A stretch of 64,000 nt of DNA from an uncultured Oceanospirillaceae bacterium. Lineage in GTDB: Bacteria; Pseudomonadota; Gammaproteobacteria; Pseudomonadales; Balneatricaceae. Of the stretch, positions 35,804-44,991 are shown in pieces. Both the position numbers and the translations under genes were made by a program. Numbering within the stretch: position 1 is the first letter of the stretch; every line of letters begins with the position of its first letter. The stretch spans positions 124,001 to 188,000 of the forward strand of contig CAJXNY010000003.1 of assembly GCA_913057435.1 (NCBI GenBank), in the 5' to 3' direction. A model generated the notes under the pieces. It searched no databases, was not told where the DNA came from, and saw only the letters and a list, made by a program, of their open reading frames with translations.

Positions 35804-36943
35804 TTATTTCATCCTGTCCAGTGCCTCGCCCAGGCTGAGTGCTGTCCAGCCCAGTGCCTGGGCAGCTTCCCGATCATGGAGGTTCACTGCTATTCCCTTT
35901 CGGTGCGTTGGCCAGGCGACCTCCAGTGTTGCCGCGATGGCACCGCCCTCTTTCAGTACCTGGTAACCGACCTCCGGCACTGTCCTGCCCTCATGCTGAT
36001 ATCGTCGTAGCAACCCGTTAAAAGCTGGGGCTGTCAGCTCGATAACCGCATCCCAGCCGGTCAGATTAAGCAGGCCCTGGGCTTTTCGCAGTACGGTCAG
36101 TAATGACATATCGTCACGGGGAACATGTATATGGCTATGCATGGGTTGCTTACGATGGCAGGCGGCGCAAAGTGCTGTCAGGTTTTGCGAGCGGTTATCA
36201 CGTTTGTTGCCGTTGATATGGTGGCAGTGCAATAGATAACCGTGTTTAGAGAGATCTACCCCGCAGTCCTCACAGCAGAATCTGACGGATTTACGGTAGC
36301 TGGTAGATAGCTGTTTCCAGTCATCTGCGTAGCCGCCTTTATCGATCAACTGAGAACGCTCCGGCAGACTGCTAAACAGAGTGCTGTGTTCAGATAGAAA
36401 GGTGGCGATATCAAACCGCTCACAAATCCTGTCCCTTTCTGCTTTTGCCGCGTCTTTGTAGCCTTGATAGCTAAGATAATCCAGACAGTTGCGACAAACA
36501 GTCAATGCAGCTGCGCCCTCGATACTTTTGCCAGTGCGCCGCCGGGTGCCATATATCTGAAAATTTCCATCCCTATGATAGGTGGCCCGATACTTTGAAA
36601 AGCGCTTGCCCTCCCGCATCTCGCTGATCGTTTTACAGTCGGCAATATGGAACCGTTTGCCAGACGCGATGCCAAGCGCCGTACCATCAAGCACTTTTTG
36701 AATACCGTCGCCCTGATCGGGGATAAATAGCAGTACATGACGGCCATACACACTGAGCACGCCATTGTCCTGATCAAGATTATCGTCACTGACCGGAGTA
36801 CCCCCAGGGCTGGACAGTTCCAGTTCTAATTCCAGGCTGACTTCCGGGCCATCCGCAGGACGTTCCAGTCTGAAGTCGCCGGGGGGAGCGTCCATAGCCT
36901 TAGCGCAGGCCCAAAGCCCGTTGAGGTCAACATCCAGCTTCAT
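35804..36943 (-). CDS. zorE: Zorya type II HNH endonuclease subunit
   Basis: A 379-residue protein with a central HNH nuclease domain: zinc-binding C224-x2-C227 (EDCGVDL), catalytic HCHHINGNKRDN (His241, His242, Asn244), Asn254 and C259-x2-C262-H263. An N-terminal ~200 residues and a C-terminal ~90 residues have no domain I know. The ATG overlaps the zorB stop by 4 bp (ATGA). In type II Zorya, ZorE acts on phage DNA after the ZorAB motor is activated. Identification rests on the HNH domain and the strict zorA-zorB-zorE order. Confidence 0.88.
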   Translation of the reverse strand: MKLDVDLNGLWACAKAMDAPPGDFRLERPADGPEVSLELELELSSPGGTPVSDDNLDQDNGVLSVYGRHVLLFIPDQGDGIQKVLDGTALGIASGKRFHIADCKTISEMREGKRFSKYRATYHRDGNFQIYGTRRRTGKSIEGAAALTVCRNCLDYLSYQGYKDAAKAERDRICERFDIATFLSEHSTLFSSLPERSQLIDKGGYADDWKQLSTSYRKSVRFCCEDCGVDLSKHGYLLHCHHINGNKRDNRSQNLTALCAACHRKQPMHSHIHVPRDDMSLLTVLRKAQGLLNLTGWDAVIELTAPAFNGLLRRYQHEGRTVPEVGYQVLKEGGAIAATLEVAWPTHRKGIAVNLHDREAAQALGWTALSLGEALDRMK

Positions 36944-37653
36944 GGCTCAAGCCCCAGTATCTCGCCGATCTTTTTGTCGGCGTTGGTGATCACCCGAAAG
37001 GCCACCCGGCGTGAACGCACCTCATCTTCCTCCTGCAGTCCATCTTTGAGTACCGGCTTCGACGATGAAAAGCCAACCGCCGTGATATTACTTCTGGTCC
37101 AGTCGCGCTGATCTCGCACAGCGGGCAGCCGGTACACATAAGCCAGCACAGTGCGGGTACGGTCCTGCGATAGCTTCATATTTTTAAAGTAGGCATCAGC
37201 ATCCGAGGTACTGCGGTTCCAGCCACTGCTGGTGTGGCCTTCAATCCGCACCTCAGTTATCGAGTTCAGAAACTGCGTCAGCACCGCCATATAACGGGGA
37301 AAGAAGTCATCCAGTAACGCTTTGTAACGAGGACTAAGGCCCGCGTCGCCTTCGCCGAACATGATATCCGGGGAGAGAACGGTAAAGGTCAAAGTCTCAG
37401 GGTCGATAGTTGCATCCCAGCGCAACAGCTCATCATCCGGGAACTCCGCATGCAGTGCCTGATACAGCGCGTTCTGGTTGGCGGTATAGGCCTGGGCAAC
37501 ATCCTGTACCGCCTTCTGCTTCTCAAAAGCGTTCTGCATCAGAGCGATGGCGATAAACAGGAATACCATCATCAGCCCCGCCATCAGGTCGGAGACGGTC
37601 AACCAATGGGACTCATCCTGGTCCGCTGCTTTTGAATTGAGTAACGGGTTCAT
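36940..37653 (-). CDS. zorB: Zorya MotB/OmpA-like stator subunit
   Basis: A 237-residue protein with one N-terminal transmembrane helix carrying the proton-channel aspartate (Asp22 in TVSDLMAGLMMVFLF), a linker, and a C-terminal OmpA-like peptidoglycan-binding domain recognisable by VRIEGHTSSG and LSQDRTRTVLAYV. Together with ZorA it forms the membrane motor that senses infection. It starts 2 bp after the zorA stop (TAAGGATG). Confidence 0.9.
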   Translation of the reverse strand: MNPLLNSKAADQDESHWLTVSDLMAGLMMVFLFIAIALMQNAFEKQKAVQDVAQAYTANQNALYQALHAEFPDDELLRWDATIDPETLTFTVLSPDIMFGEGDAGLSPRYKALLDDFFPRYMAVLTQFLNSITEVRIEGHTSSGWNRSTSDADAYFKNMKLSQDRTRTVLAYVYRLPAVRDQRDWTRSNITAVGFSSSKPVLKDGLQEEDEVRSRRVAFRVITNADKKIGEILGLEP

Positions 37654-37655
37654 CC

Positions 37656-39581
37656 TTATCCCTCAACCCGGCTACGCGTTACCCGCTGCATCTCACCCAC
37701 AAGTTGCCGATAATCATTGGTGAACTGCCCGGTAATCGCGGTCAGCGCCTGACCTGCCTCATTCATCACCACATTTAGCTGGTGCTGGGTCGCCTCTTCC
37801 AGAGCACGCATCTGCTTCTGTACCGCTTCCCCGGTCATATTCACTGCTTCATCGGCGCGCTGGGAGAGCCCGCTCAACACCCGCTCATGCTCCAGGGCCT
37901 GACGCTCCACCAGTGCGCTGATTGCCTCCTCCAGCTCGCTGCGCATCCGTTCAATGCCCTGGGTGAAACTCTGCTGCAGTTGCCCGGTTTCGGTAATCAG
38001 CGACTGCGCCGATGATTTCCAGGTCTCGGAGAGCTTGCCGCTGTCATCTTTCAGATCAGCAACCATATTGCGCAGAATTGAATTGGTCTCAGACAACGCA
38101 TCATCAAACATCTGCCGGGTCTGTTCACTATTGCGGGAGATCACATCCGAGGTGCTCTGCAGCGACTGGTTAACGCGCTCGCTGTTGTCCCGGAACGCTT
38201 CACCGCTGGAAAGCAACACAGTGCCGAGCGCGGTGGAGCTGTCCGCTACTGTTTCGGACATATTGTGAGTTGCCGTGGTAATTCCTTGCGCGACCTGATC
38301 AGTGGCGTCCGTAACCCGGCTTACCAAGTTGTCAGAAGCACTGGCGATACTGGCGGTCAGTGATGCTGAACTCTCGTTGACGCCGCTGGCCAGGCTACTG
38401 ACCGCTGCACTCACTTCGCCGGTCACCGTGGATGCCGCCGTATTCAGGCCGTCTGTCAGGGTTCGGGTGGTTTCACTCAGCCCTTCGTTCATGGTGGCCG
38501 TTGCCTGTTTCATGCCAGACAAGGCTTGATCGATCTGGCTGCGGATTTCCGGCACCGCTTCCACAGCGCGATCACGCACACCCTGGAATGCCGTCAGATG
38601 GCGCTCCAGTTGCTGCAGCTGATACTGATTGGACTCAATCACAGTTTTCAACTGAGCCATATGCTCAGGGATTGCCCCGGACGCCTCGCTGATCTGTGTC
38701 ACGGCGCGCCCTGTTTCGGTAATGGCCTCGACCCCCTGCTGATACTGCACTGCCATCTGCTTTAACTGCTGCTTATAGTTTTCCTGCCATTGCACCAGCG
38801 CCAGCACAGCAGCGTTGAGGTCGCTGAAGTTTTGGCCAAATTGCTCCGTCAGATTGCTGTTGAAGTCGCCGATCACCTGCTCCAGCGCCTTAATCACCTG
38901 TTCGGTGGCTGACTTCGACAGCATGTCGGCAAAGTCATCCAGCTTCGTCCACAGTGATTGCTGGAAGTCGTTAAAGGCCTGCTGCTGTGCCTGCACCGTT
39001 ATGAGCAACTCATCGCTGCGGTCTGTCATCCGGTTGATCGGCTGCAACAGCTGCTGATTCTGATCACCGAGGTCCGTACGCAGCGCCTTCAGCTGACCCA
39101 TCAAGCCAGCCTCACCGTTCTCTTTGATTTCGATTGAACGGTGCAGGGCATGAATGCCCTTAACCTGATCCCGCATGGCGGTGTGAAGTTCGCCGATGCC
39201 AATATCACCTTCATCAGGTTGGTCAGCATCTCTGGGTGAGATCCAGCCTGTGGATAGCAGCAGCTTATAAACGATCGACAAGGTCATGCCCACCAGGCTG
39301 GTGGTAAAGGCGGTTTTCAGCCCTTCCAGCAGCTCATTGATGCTGCTATCAATCTGATTAACATCAAAACCAAGCAGCCCGGCGATAATGCCAGCAAAGG
39401 TACCCAGTATCCCCAGGGTAGTCAGCAGGGTTGGAACATAGTGGGTAAATGCGGGGGCACGGTTGCGTTTCTTTAACCCCAGCCCCAGCAGAAAGCCGAC
39501 GACCAGAGCAGCCACGAAACTATCGGTAACAACGTCACTGCCAGCGTTGAGCAACAGCGCCTCAATATGCGGTGCAAACAT
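37656..39581 (-). CDS. zorA: Zorya MotA/ExbB-like motor subunit with long coiled-coil tail
   Basis: A 641-residue protein. Three membrane segments lie in the first ~120 residues (VAALVVGFLLGLGL, TLLTTLGILGTFAGIIAGLL and a third near LVGMTLSIVYKLLL), as in MotA/TolQ/ExbB proteins. The remaining ~500 residues are a long Gln/Ser/Thr/Ala-rich helical tail without stops to the pattern, as known for ZorA, whose tail reaches into the cytoplasm and relays the signal. The start at 39581 directly precedes the first helix and has GGA about 7 nt upstream; an in-frame extension to 39632 is Cys-rich and unlikely. Confidence 0.9.
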   Translation of the reverse strand: MFAPHIEALLLNAGSDVVTDSFVAALVVGFLLGLGLKKRNRAPAFTHYVPTLLTTLGILGTFAGIIAGLLGFDVNQIDSSINELLEGLKTAFTTSLVGMTLSIVYKLLLSTGWISPRDADQPDEGDIGIGELHTAMRDQVKGIHALHRSIEIKENGEAGLMGQLKALRTDLGDQNQQLLQPINRMTDRSDELLITVQAQQQAFNDFQQSLWTKLDDFADMLSKSATEQVIKALEQVIGDFNSNLTEQFGQNFSDLNAAVLALVQWQENYKQQLKQMAVQYQQGVEAITETGRAVTQISEASGAIPEHMAQLKTVIESNQYQLQQLERHLTAFQGVRDRAVEAVPEIRSQIDQALSGMKQATATMNEGLSETTRTLTDGLNTAASTVTGEVSAAVSSLASGVNESSASLTASIASASDNLVSRVTDATDQVAQGITTATHNMSETVADSSTALGTVLLSSGEAFRDNSERVNQSLQSTSDVISRNSEQTRQMFDDALSETNSILRNMVADLKDDSGKLSETWKSSAQSLITETGQLQQSFTQGIERMRSELEEAISALVERQALEHERVLSGLSQRADEAVNMTGEAVQKQMRALEEATQHQLNVVMNEAGQALTAITGQFTNDYRQLVGEMQRVTRSRVEG

Positions 39582-39855
39582 ACAAAATCCATTTCGGTAG
39601 GGTAACTGCAGCACCCTGCTGCATGAAAACAACGGCCCGGACCGCTATCGGTGGAACCGGCCAGATCATCAAGCGCGCGATTCTAACACTCTGGCCGATG
39701 TTATCGAAGACACAAACTCAGGCAGGCTTCGCGAACCTGACGGCTTAAGCCGAGTCATCATTACAAGCCATGCTTATATTCCCCATAGAGCGCTGTTAAT
39801 AAGTACCCTGCTTAAAAAATCAGCAGAACCTGACCTGGCAAAGGATTACCACGTA

Positions 39856-40401
39856 ATGAACTCACTGAAAAAACAGAGATATTCCATTCTTCCTGTGGCA
39901 CTAGCCACATCATTGCTAGCAGCTGCGCTACCTTCACAGGCAGCGATATGTACCAGCAATTCTAACGTTGTAACCAGCACTGTGTCTGATCAGAAAAACC
40001 GTGATGCCGGTGGCAAGGGTGGGCATGTGGGCCTGCATATGAAGGATGCCAGCGCCCCCTTGCCACCTAGTGGCGATAATAGCCAAATGGGTAAATCCGC
40101 ATTTAAAAACTGGGCAACATTCAAAAGCGCGTTCGATACATGGAAAGCCAATACAACCAAAACCCATGTTAACTGCGGCACATCAGGTAGCGTAAAAGAT
40201 ATTGTAGATGCCAGCCTGGTAAATATAACGGAAGCATGGAAATGCACCGCCGTCGGAGCAAACGGTATCTGCAGCAGCTGGCAGAAAATCACACCAAGCA
40301 AGGTCTGTTTCATCTACTACAACAAAGCAGGCTCTACGGGAACAGCTGGAAAATGGCTGATGAATACTGCCTACCCCTCTGTTAATGCTGATTGCACCTG
40401 A
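39856..40401 (+). CDS. Exported cysteine-containing protein of unknown function
   Basis: A 181-residue protein with a signal peptide (VALATSLLAAALPSQA) and a mature part with six cysteines (first at AICTSN, last at NADCT), suggesting disulfide bonds. GKGGHVGLHMKDASAPLPP looks flexible. AAGGA lies about 11 nt upstream. It is followed by a good terminator, so it is a single-gene unit divergent from the Zorya operon. No family recognised. Confidence 0.7.
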   Translation: MNSLKKQRYSILPVALATSLLAAALPSQAAICTSNSNVVTSTVSDQKNRDAGGKGGHVGLHMKDASAPLPPSGDNSQMGKSAFKNWATFKSAFDTWKANTTKTHVNCGTSGSVKDIVDASLVNITEAWKCTAVGANGICSSWQKITPSKVCFIYYNKAGSTGTAGKWLMNTAYPSVNADCT

Positions 40402-40436
40402 AGCCAAAAGTCTGAAGAAACCAATCACACCAGGAG

Positions 40437-40460
40437 TCAGGAGAACCACGTTTCTCCTGA
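40437..40460 (+). terminator. Hairpin after the cysteine-containing exported protein
   Basis: TCAGGAGAA (40437-40445) and TTCTCCTGA (40452-40460) form a perfect 9-bp stem, 36 nt after the stop; a short TTAC follows. Confidence 0.6.
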
Positions 40461-40853
40461 TTACCAGCTCACGCTCTTCACTACACGATAACCTGCAACA
40501 CATCCCCAACTGGAAGCCCTGGCATCGTGCCAACCATTTCCGGTGAAGATACCGGTCCTACAATAACACCAACAACACGCCGCACTCCCCAGACGCCATG
40601 GAGCTACATCACCATTCAAGTCAAAAAACCGCGATTAATAGCGCCGCAACACCTTGTATCAAAAGGATTTCATCAGAATTTCATTACTTTTTCATAGAGG
40701 CTTCAGGCGATTTACCCGCCCTTTCATTGCCCGTCACACTCACCGTCGCCACACTGTTCAGAAAGCAGGAGACTGCCGTCGGCAAGGTACGAATGTGTCC
40801 TTACCGGAACACTGGACTAGCCCATTAAAGAACTGGCGCAGGAGAGCTGAGTA
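40461..40853. other. Intergenic stretch with an R-flank remnant
   Basis: About 390 bp without a convincing gene. Near 40535-40595 the sequence (ATTTCCGGTGAAGATACCGG... CACCAACAACACGCCGCACT) matches the region just right of R copy a (24047-24105) with substitutions, so it is a fragment of the same repeat family. GGAG at the right end is the ribosome site of the next gene. Confidence 0.5.
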
Positions 40854-41303
40854 ATGAGAAAACGACTATTGTCCCTTTGCATACTCAGCAGCGCAGCAAT
40901 GGCTGACTACCGCAGCCTGAACGGCCAGCCGGTCACGCTGGAAGGTCCGGGCTGGCAGCATCTGGTGTTCATTAACATCTGGGACTCTTTCGCTAATGGT
41001 GGCCCTGAGGGCCTGATGGAAGAGCTACCATCCAGGTTTTCCAATAATGTGAAACGTATCTGGGTTTCACCGGACATGAACATAACACCAGCCTACCTGA
41101 GAGACTATCAGGTGGCATTTCCAGAGAGCAAACCGCTGATTATTGACCGGCACTTCCAGCTACTGCGCAGCTATAAACTGTGGAAGACACCGGCCCACGT
41201 ATTATTGAAGGACGGTAATCTACAATTCAGCGGCAGCGGTAAAGCACTGCAGCAATACATCAGTAAAGAGCTTAAATCGATCAGGTCAGGAGTAGTTCCA
41301 TAG
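40854..41303 (+). CDS. Thioredoxin-like exported protein lacking the CxxC motif
   Basis: A 149-residue protein with a short signal-like N-terminus (MRKRLLSLCILSSAAMA). The body looks like a TlpA/thioredoxin fold: LVFINIWDSFANGGPEGLM where W-C-x-x-C would be, then KRIWVSPD, KPLIIDRHFQL and KTPAHVLLKDG with the cis-proline. Both active-site cysteines are absent, so it is not a normal disulfide oxidoreductase and may be structural or a binding protein. GGAG lies about 9 nt upstream. Confidence 0.65.
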   Translation: MRKRLLSLCILSSAAMADYRSLNGQPVTLEGPGWQHLVFINIWDSFANGGPEGLMEELPSRFSNNVKRIWVSPDMNITPAYLRDYQVAFPESKPLIIDRHFQLLRSYKLWKTPAHVLLKDGNLQFSGSGKALQQYISKELKSIRSGVVP

Positions 41304-41423
41304 AACGTTCGACCACGTACAAGATATTAAAAAACAGCTCATCAACTCTTAATGCAGCATAAAACAGCGGCCACCTGATTAGTTTACACAGCCACTAAAA
41401 CTTTTTAATAACAGGAAACGAAA

Positions 41424-41828
41424 ATGAAAATTTCAAACTTTATAAGCAAAACAGTTATAACGTTGATGTTGAGCACAGTATCAGTTTCAGCATTAGCTCA
41501 TGGGGCCAAAGTTACCCCGCTGATGAAAGAAGAATTAGCCGGGCTAGCCAATAAAGAAGGCACAATGCTAATCGTGGAATATGCTCCTGGGATGTTTTCG
41601 GAAAAACATCGGCATGATGCCCATATTTTCGCCTATGTGCTTGAAGGTGCGGTAACCATGCAAGTCAAAGGGAGTGAGCCTGTTACGCTCAAAGCCGGAG
41701 ACAGTTTTTATGAGTCGCCTGAAGATATCCATCTGGTATCGAAAAATGCCAGTACGACTGAACGCGCCAGGATGGTCGTTTTCTCACTGACGGAGAAAGA
41801 CGCGCCTATCGTTATCCCGGTGAAATAA
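41424..41828 (+). CDS. Exported cupin-domain protein
   Basis: A 134-residue protein with a signal peptide (ISKTVITLMLSTVSVSALA) and a cupin_2 domain. The metal-ligand pattern appears as EKHRHDAHIFAYVLEG and, in the second motif, AGDSFYESPEDIHL. AGGAAA lies about 8 nt before the ATG. Small exported cupins of this kind bind a metal and a small ligand; the role is unknown. It lies next to R copy d. Confidence 0.8.
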   Translation: MKISNFISKTVITLMLSTVSVSALAHGAKVTPLMKEELAGLANKEGTMLIVEYAPGMFSEKHRHDAHIFAYVLEGAVTMQVKGSEPVTLKAGDSFYESPEDIHLVSKNASTTERARMVVFSLTEKDAPIVIPVK

Positions 41829-41907
41829 ACGTTTATAGATGTGTGCAAAGCCTGGTTGAATGACAAGGAGCAGCTGTTTTTCTCTGCTTTCGTTCCCATA
41901 GGGTGAT

Positions 41908-42172
41908 GGGCTATCGCAGGGCCACCGAGCGTAATTTACTGACCGTAGCCGTCAAGGGGACTTCGTCCCCTTAACAATCCCCTGCACCTCCACAGAACGG
42001 CTATTTCCAATTTTCTGCCGACTCTTACGCTGAAGAAAATAAACTCCCTCGTACCTCGGTCAAACAAATTTTCCTCTGATCGCTTCAGAGTCACCATAAA
42101 ATCGGGCCGTTCAGAGTCGGCGTAGTTACGGGTGCCAACTGGTAATGAGTCACTTCGTTACAATCTCTGGCG
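41908..42172. repeat. R repeat, copy d (left end of second duplicated block)
   Basis: Hairpin at 41954-41972. Up to 41952 its sequence differs from copy a; from 41953 on it is identical to it. Confidence 0.85.
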
Positions 42173-42310
42173 CTACGCCTGACATTCCCGGTGGAGACAC
42201 CGGCCTCACAGAAACACCAATAGCACGCGGCACTATCCAGCCAGGTACACCCGGTGGGACAGTGGCACCCTCCGGGCATAAATCCTCAGCAGGAAGCTTT
42301 GCTGCCCGCC

Positions 42311-42721
42311 CTATTCCGGCTGACGAATACCAAAGGGTAGTTGCACCCGCTCATCGGAATGGGCAGCCAGCTGGTCCAGCCAATGGGGACGGCGGTGCAT
42401 TGCCACCTGCACGGCTTGCACATCAATGCTGTCGGGGAAATTTCCCTGATAGAAGCTGATCGCCTCTTCAACCGTGTGTGCAGCGATCAGCCAGCGCTGG
42501 TGTAATGCGCTTTGTACGCTGAACACTGGCGTGCGTTCCAGCTGGCTGGCAATCCTGTCGCGCACAGCACCACGCAGAATCCGGCAATGGTCAGGGGCCT
42601 GGATACCGAACACAGCCTGACGGCTACATTCACGTTTCTCGATCAACACAATGGAAATTGTCTCGCCTGTGGGCAGGCTGATGGTGGTCTGGTCGCCATT
42701 ATTGGCAGTGAGTAGCAGCAT
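42311..42721 (-). CDS. Divergent CsrA-domain protein with C-terminal extension (copy 2)
   Basis: Identical in sequence to the protein at 24173-24583: CsrA-like residues 1-57 with the conserved Arg50, then a ~75-residue extension. The ribosome site (AGGAG) is also kept, so both copies should be translated equally. Confidence 0.65.
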   Translation of the reverse strand: MLLLTANNGDQTTISLPTGETISIVLIEKRECSRQAVFGIQAPDHCRILRGAVRDRIASQLERTPVFSVQSALHQRWLIAAHTVEEAISFYQGNFPDSIDVQAVQVAMHRRPHWLDQLAAHSDERVQLPFGIRQPE

Positions 42722-43539
42722 GAGTTCACTCCTTGAAGTACAGAGTCCATCGCAATGGCGGTGCGCCTGTTTAATGTGGCGGCACAGTCCATCGCTGTTT
42801 TCAGAACAGAGGGGCTTTACTGAAAGGACACGTAGCGGCCAACACAGGCATAGCGGACAACGGCAAAAGGCAGGCCAGCGGACTGACCTGCAAACTGCTT
42901 TCCATACGCCAGGGCCGTACGTAGTTTCAGTATCGGAAAATCAATACGGCAGATGCAGTGATGCTAAGTGCCACTGCACCGTAACTGACGCCATAGAAAC
43001 CACGGCCCCCTGGCTGCACATCGCGACAACAGACAGTGGATAACAGAGAAACGAGCACCGTTTATCGCCGCGAAACCCCACAACCGCCGAACAACAGGCA
43101 GGGGTAAGCGATACACGCCTAAGTGCATGGAAGTAAAGGAAAAACACTTGCGCAGGGGAACCCCTGACATACAATAGAACGCAGCCATTCTTGACTCCTG
43201 TTTCAGTCTTGATTGGTTAGCTATCCCGATCGTGTTGGCGCACATCGGGGTAGCGCTTCTTTATTATCAGCCGGTTAAATACAGGTAATGCACAACTCCT
43301 GTTATGACACTCAACGCCTGAGCAACCGGCCCACCCAGTTACAGGCAGGGATATATGACTATAGATTGGGGGTTGGTGGCAAGTGGTTTTTTGTTAACTC
43401 AGGACGACATTCAACAAAGTATCTTCACACATTTAATAAAATTTATTTTTGATTAAACGTTATGGAAAATCATAAGCTTTCTGGGCATACATCTGGTGAA
43501 ATCAGTTAATTCAATAAGTTATAAAGCAAGGATTAATTC
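42722..43539. other. Gene-poor stretch (copy 2)
   Basis: Exact repeat of 24584-25401. It holds only the doubtful short minus-strand frame listed separately. Confidence 0.5.
42964..43191 (-). CDS. Possible small protein with strong ribosome site (copy 2)
   Basis: Same 75-codon frame as at 24826-25053, with AGGAG six nt before the ATG at 43191. Confidence 0.25.
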   Translation of the reverse strand, partial: RMAAFYCMSGVPLRKCFSFTSMHLGVYRLPLPVVRRLWGFAAINGARFSVIHCLLSRCAARGPWFLWRQLRCSGT

Positions 43540-43911
43540 ATGCATGTAACCGTAAACCTACACGAATGCAAGCACTGCTCAGGTACAGGAACCTGTTCCA
43601 ACGGTACCGAATCAACATCATGTAATGTGTGTGCAAAGAAAAATGAACTACCATTTTGGCGACAAAACAATCAAATAGGTTTAATATGTGGGTCCTGTGG
43701 CGGAATAGGAAAAGCAGAACCTCTAACTGAACGGATGAATAAAAGAGTTGCACCTATGCTGGCTATCTCTCTTATTATAGGATTGCTTACCCTTATATTC
43801 ATTACTGCTATTTTAAAAAACCCATATTTTTCTGAAATTCTAGCTTTCTCTAGCGCTATCATTGGATCAGTAGCAGGATTCTATTTTTCAAGTAACAAAA
43901 ACATACCTTAG
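43540..43911 (+). CDS. Small zinc-motif membrane protein (copy 2)
   Basis: Identical to the 123-residue product of 25402-25773: three DnaJ-type CxxC pairs followed by two membrane helices; AT-rich gene. Confidence 0.7.
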   Translation: MHVTVNLHECKHCSGTGTCSNGTESTSCNVCAKKNELPFWRQNNQIGLICGSCGGIGKAEPLTERMNKRVAPMLAISLIIGLLTLIFITAILKNPYFSEILAFSSAIIGSVAGFYFSSNKNIP

Positions 43912-43951
43912 CAATAAAACCCCTATATAGAAAAAAGGATAAAGATTAAGG

Positions 43952-44401
43952 ATGACAGTAGAGAATGACTACAAAAGATCACTCGAAGAAATCTATAAAT
44001 CATTCCCTGAAGAAACCAGGGCATTGCTTGATGATGAGGTTTTAAAGATATGGATCACTTTCATATTATGGGGTTCTTTCACACTTTTATCTGCAGTATT
44101 AATATGGCATCTAATTTATTTTGACTTCATTAAAGAACCTATTAGTAAAAGAATTCAGCGAACTGGAAACATTATTCCCGTACTAGCCATCATAGGGGAA
44201 AGCACATTCATCTATAAGTTAAATAAGCTTACTAGCGTTATACACCCAGCACAACTTACTTATGAAATTTATAAAACAAGAAAATTCAGGTTTCTTTTTA
44301 AAACGACAATAATAGTTACTAGTATACTTATATGCTTGGGAGCCATTTCCTCCGGCTATGGGGATTTAATTTACGACAGTATATCTCTGATAAAAATATA
44401 A
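43952..44401 (+). CDS. Hypothetical membrane protein (copy 2)
   Basis: Identical to the 149-residue product of 25814-26263, with about three membrane segments and the same unusual AAGG directly touching the ATG. Confidence 0.6.
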   Translation: MTVENDYKRSLEEIYKSFPEETRALLDDEVLKIWITFILWGSFTLLSAVLIWHLIYFDFIKEPISKRIQRTGNIIPVLAIIGESTFIYKLNKLTSVIHPAQLTYEIYKTRKFRFLFKTTIIVTSILICLGAISSGYGDLIYDSISLIKI

Positions 44402-44452
44402 CTAGCCCACAACGCTACACTAGAAAAAACCACCAAAACGGAGAATTCCGCA

Positions 44453-44920
44453 ATGATAGCCAAGGACATAGATTTGGGTAAGGTGCTCTTTATCCGAAAA
44501 CGGCTTACCATTCCTGAGATTGGCAGAGAAAGCATGGAATGCTGTGGTCGGATACACGCGCTGGCGGAGCAACAGGGCCTGGATATCGTTGGGCCGTGGA
44601 ATTTCATCTCTTATGATTTGCCCAAAGATATCGATACGGAATTCTTTATTGAGTATTGCCTGCCGGTGAGTGGTGATTGTGATGTAATTGCAGATGACCT
44701 TGTTCAGGCTAAGACACTGAGTACGTTCAACTGCATGAGCCATACCTATGAGGGTGCGTTGACGGGACTGTTTGAGGAAGGCTATCAGCCTTTACTGCAG
44801 CATATCACGGCAAAAGGCTACGCTTTTACGGGTGAAAGCCGGGAGGTTTACCATACATGGAGCGCCCCTGAATCCATGGAAAATGTGGTTGAGATTCAGT
44901 TTGGCGTTAGCCTGTCGTGA
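44453..44920 (+). CDS. GyrI-like/effector-binding domain protein (copy 2)
   Basis: Identical to the 155-residue product of 26315-26782. It converges on the second response regulator gene. Confidence 0.65.
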   Translation: MIAKDIDLGKVLFIRKRLTIPEIGRESMECCGRIHALAEQQGLDIVGPWNFISYDLPKDIDTEFFIEYCLPVSGDCDVIADDLVQAKTLSTFNCMSHTYEGALTGLFEEGYQPLLQHITAKGYAFTGESREVYHTWSAPESMENVVEIQFGVSLS

Positions 44921-44991
44921 TGAGACTAACTAGCAGTAGTGCCACCTATAAGTAATGTCAGGTAATGGCGTGTTTACCCTGCCTGACACAT

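Noticed and set aside
35804-39581. Reading of the zorA/zorB pair as a flagellar stator or a TolQR/ExbBD system
   Set aside because: The ~500-residue tail of the first protein and the coupled HNH nuclease gene fit Zorya, not a motility stator.
40598-40828. 76-codon plus-strand frame before the thioredoxin-like gene
   Set aside because: No ribosome site and no protein-like pattern; lies in repeat-derived intergenic DNA.
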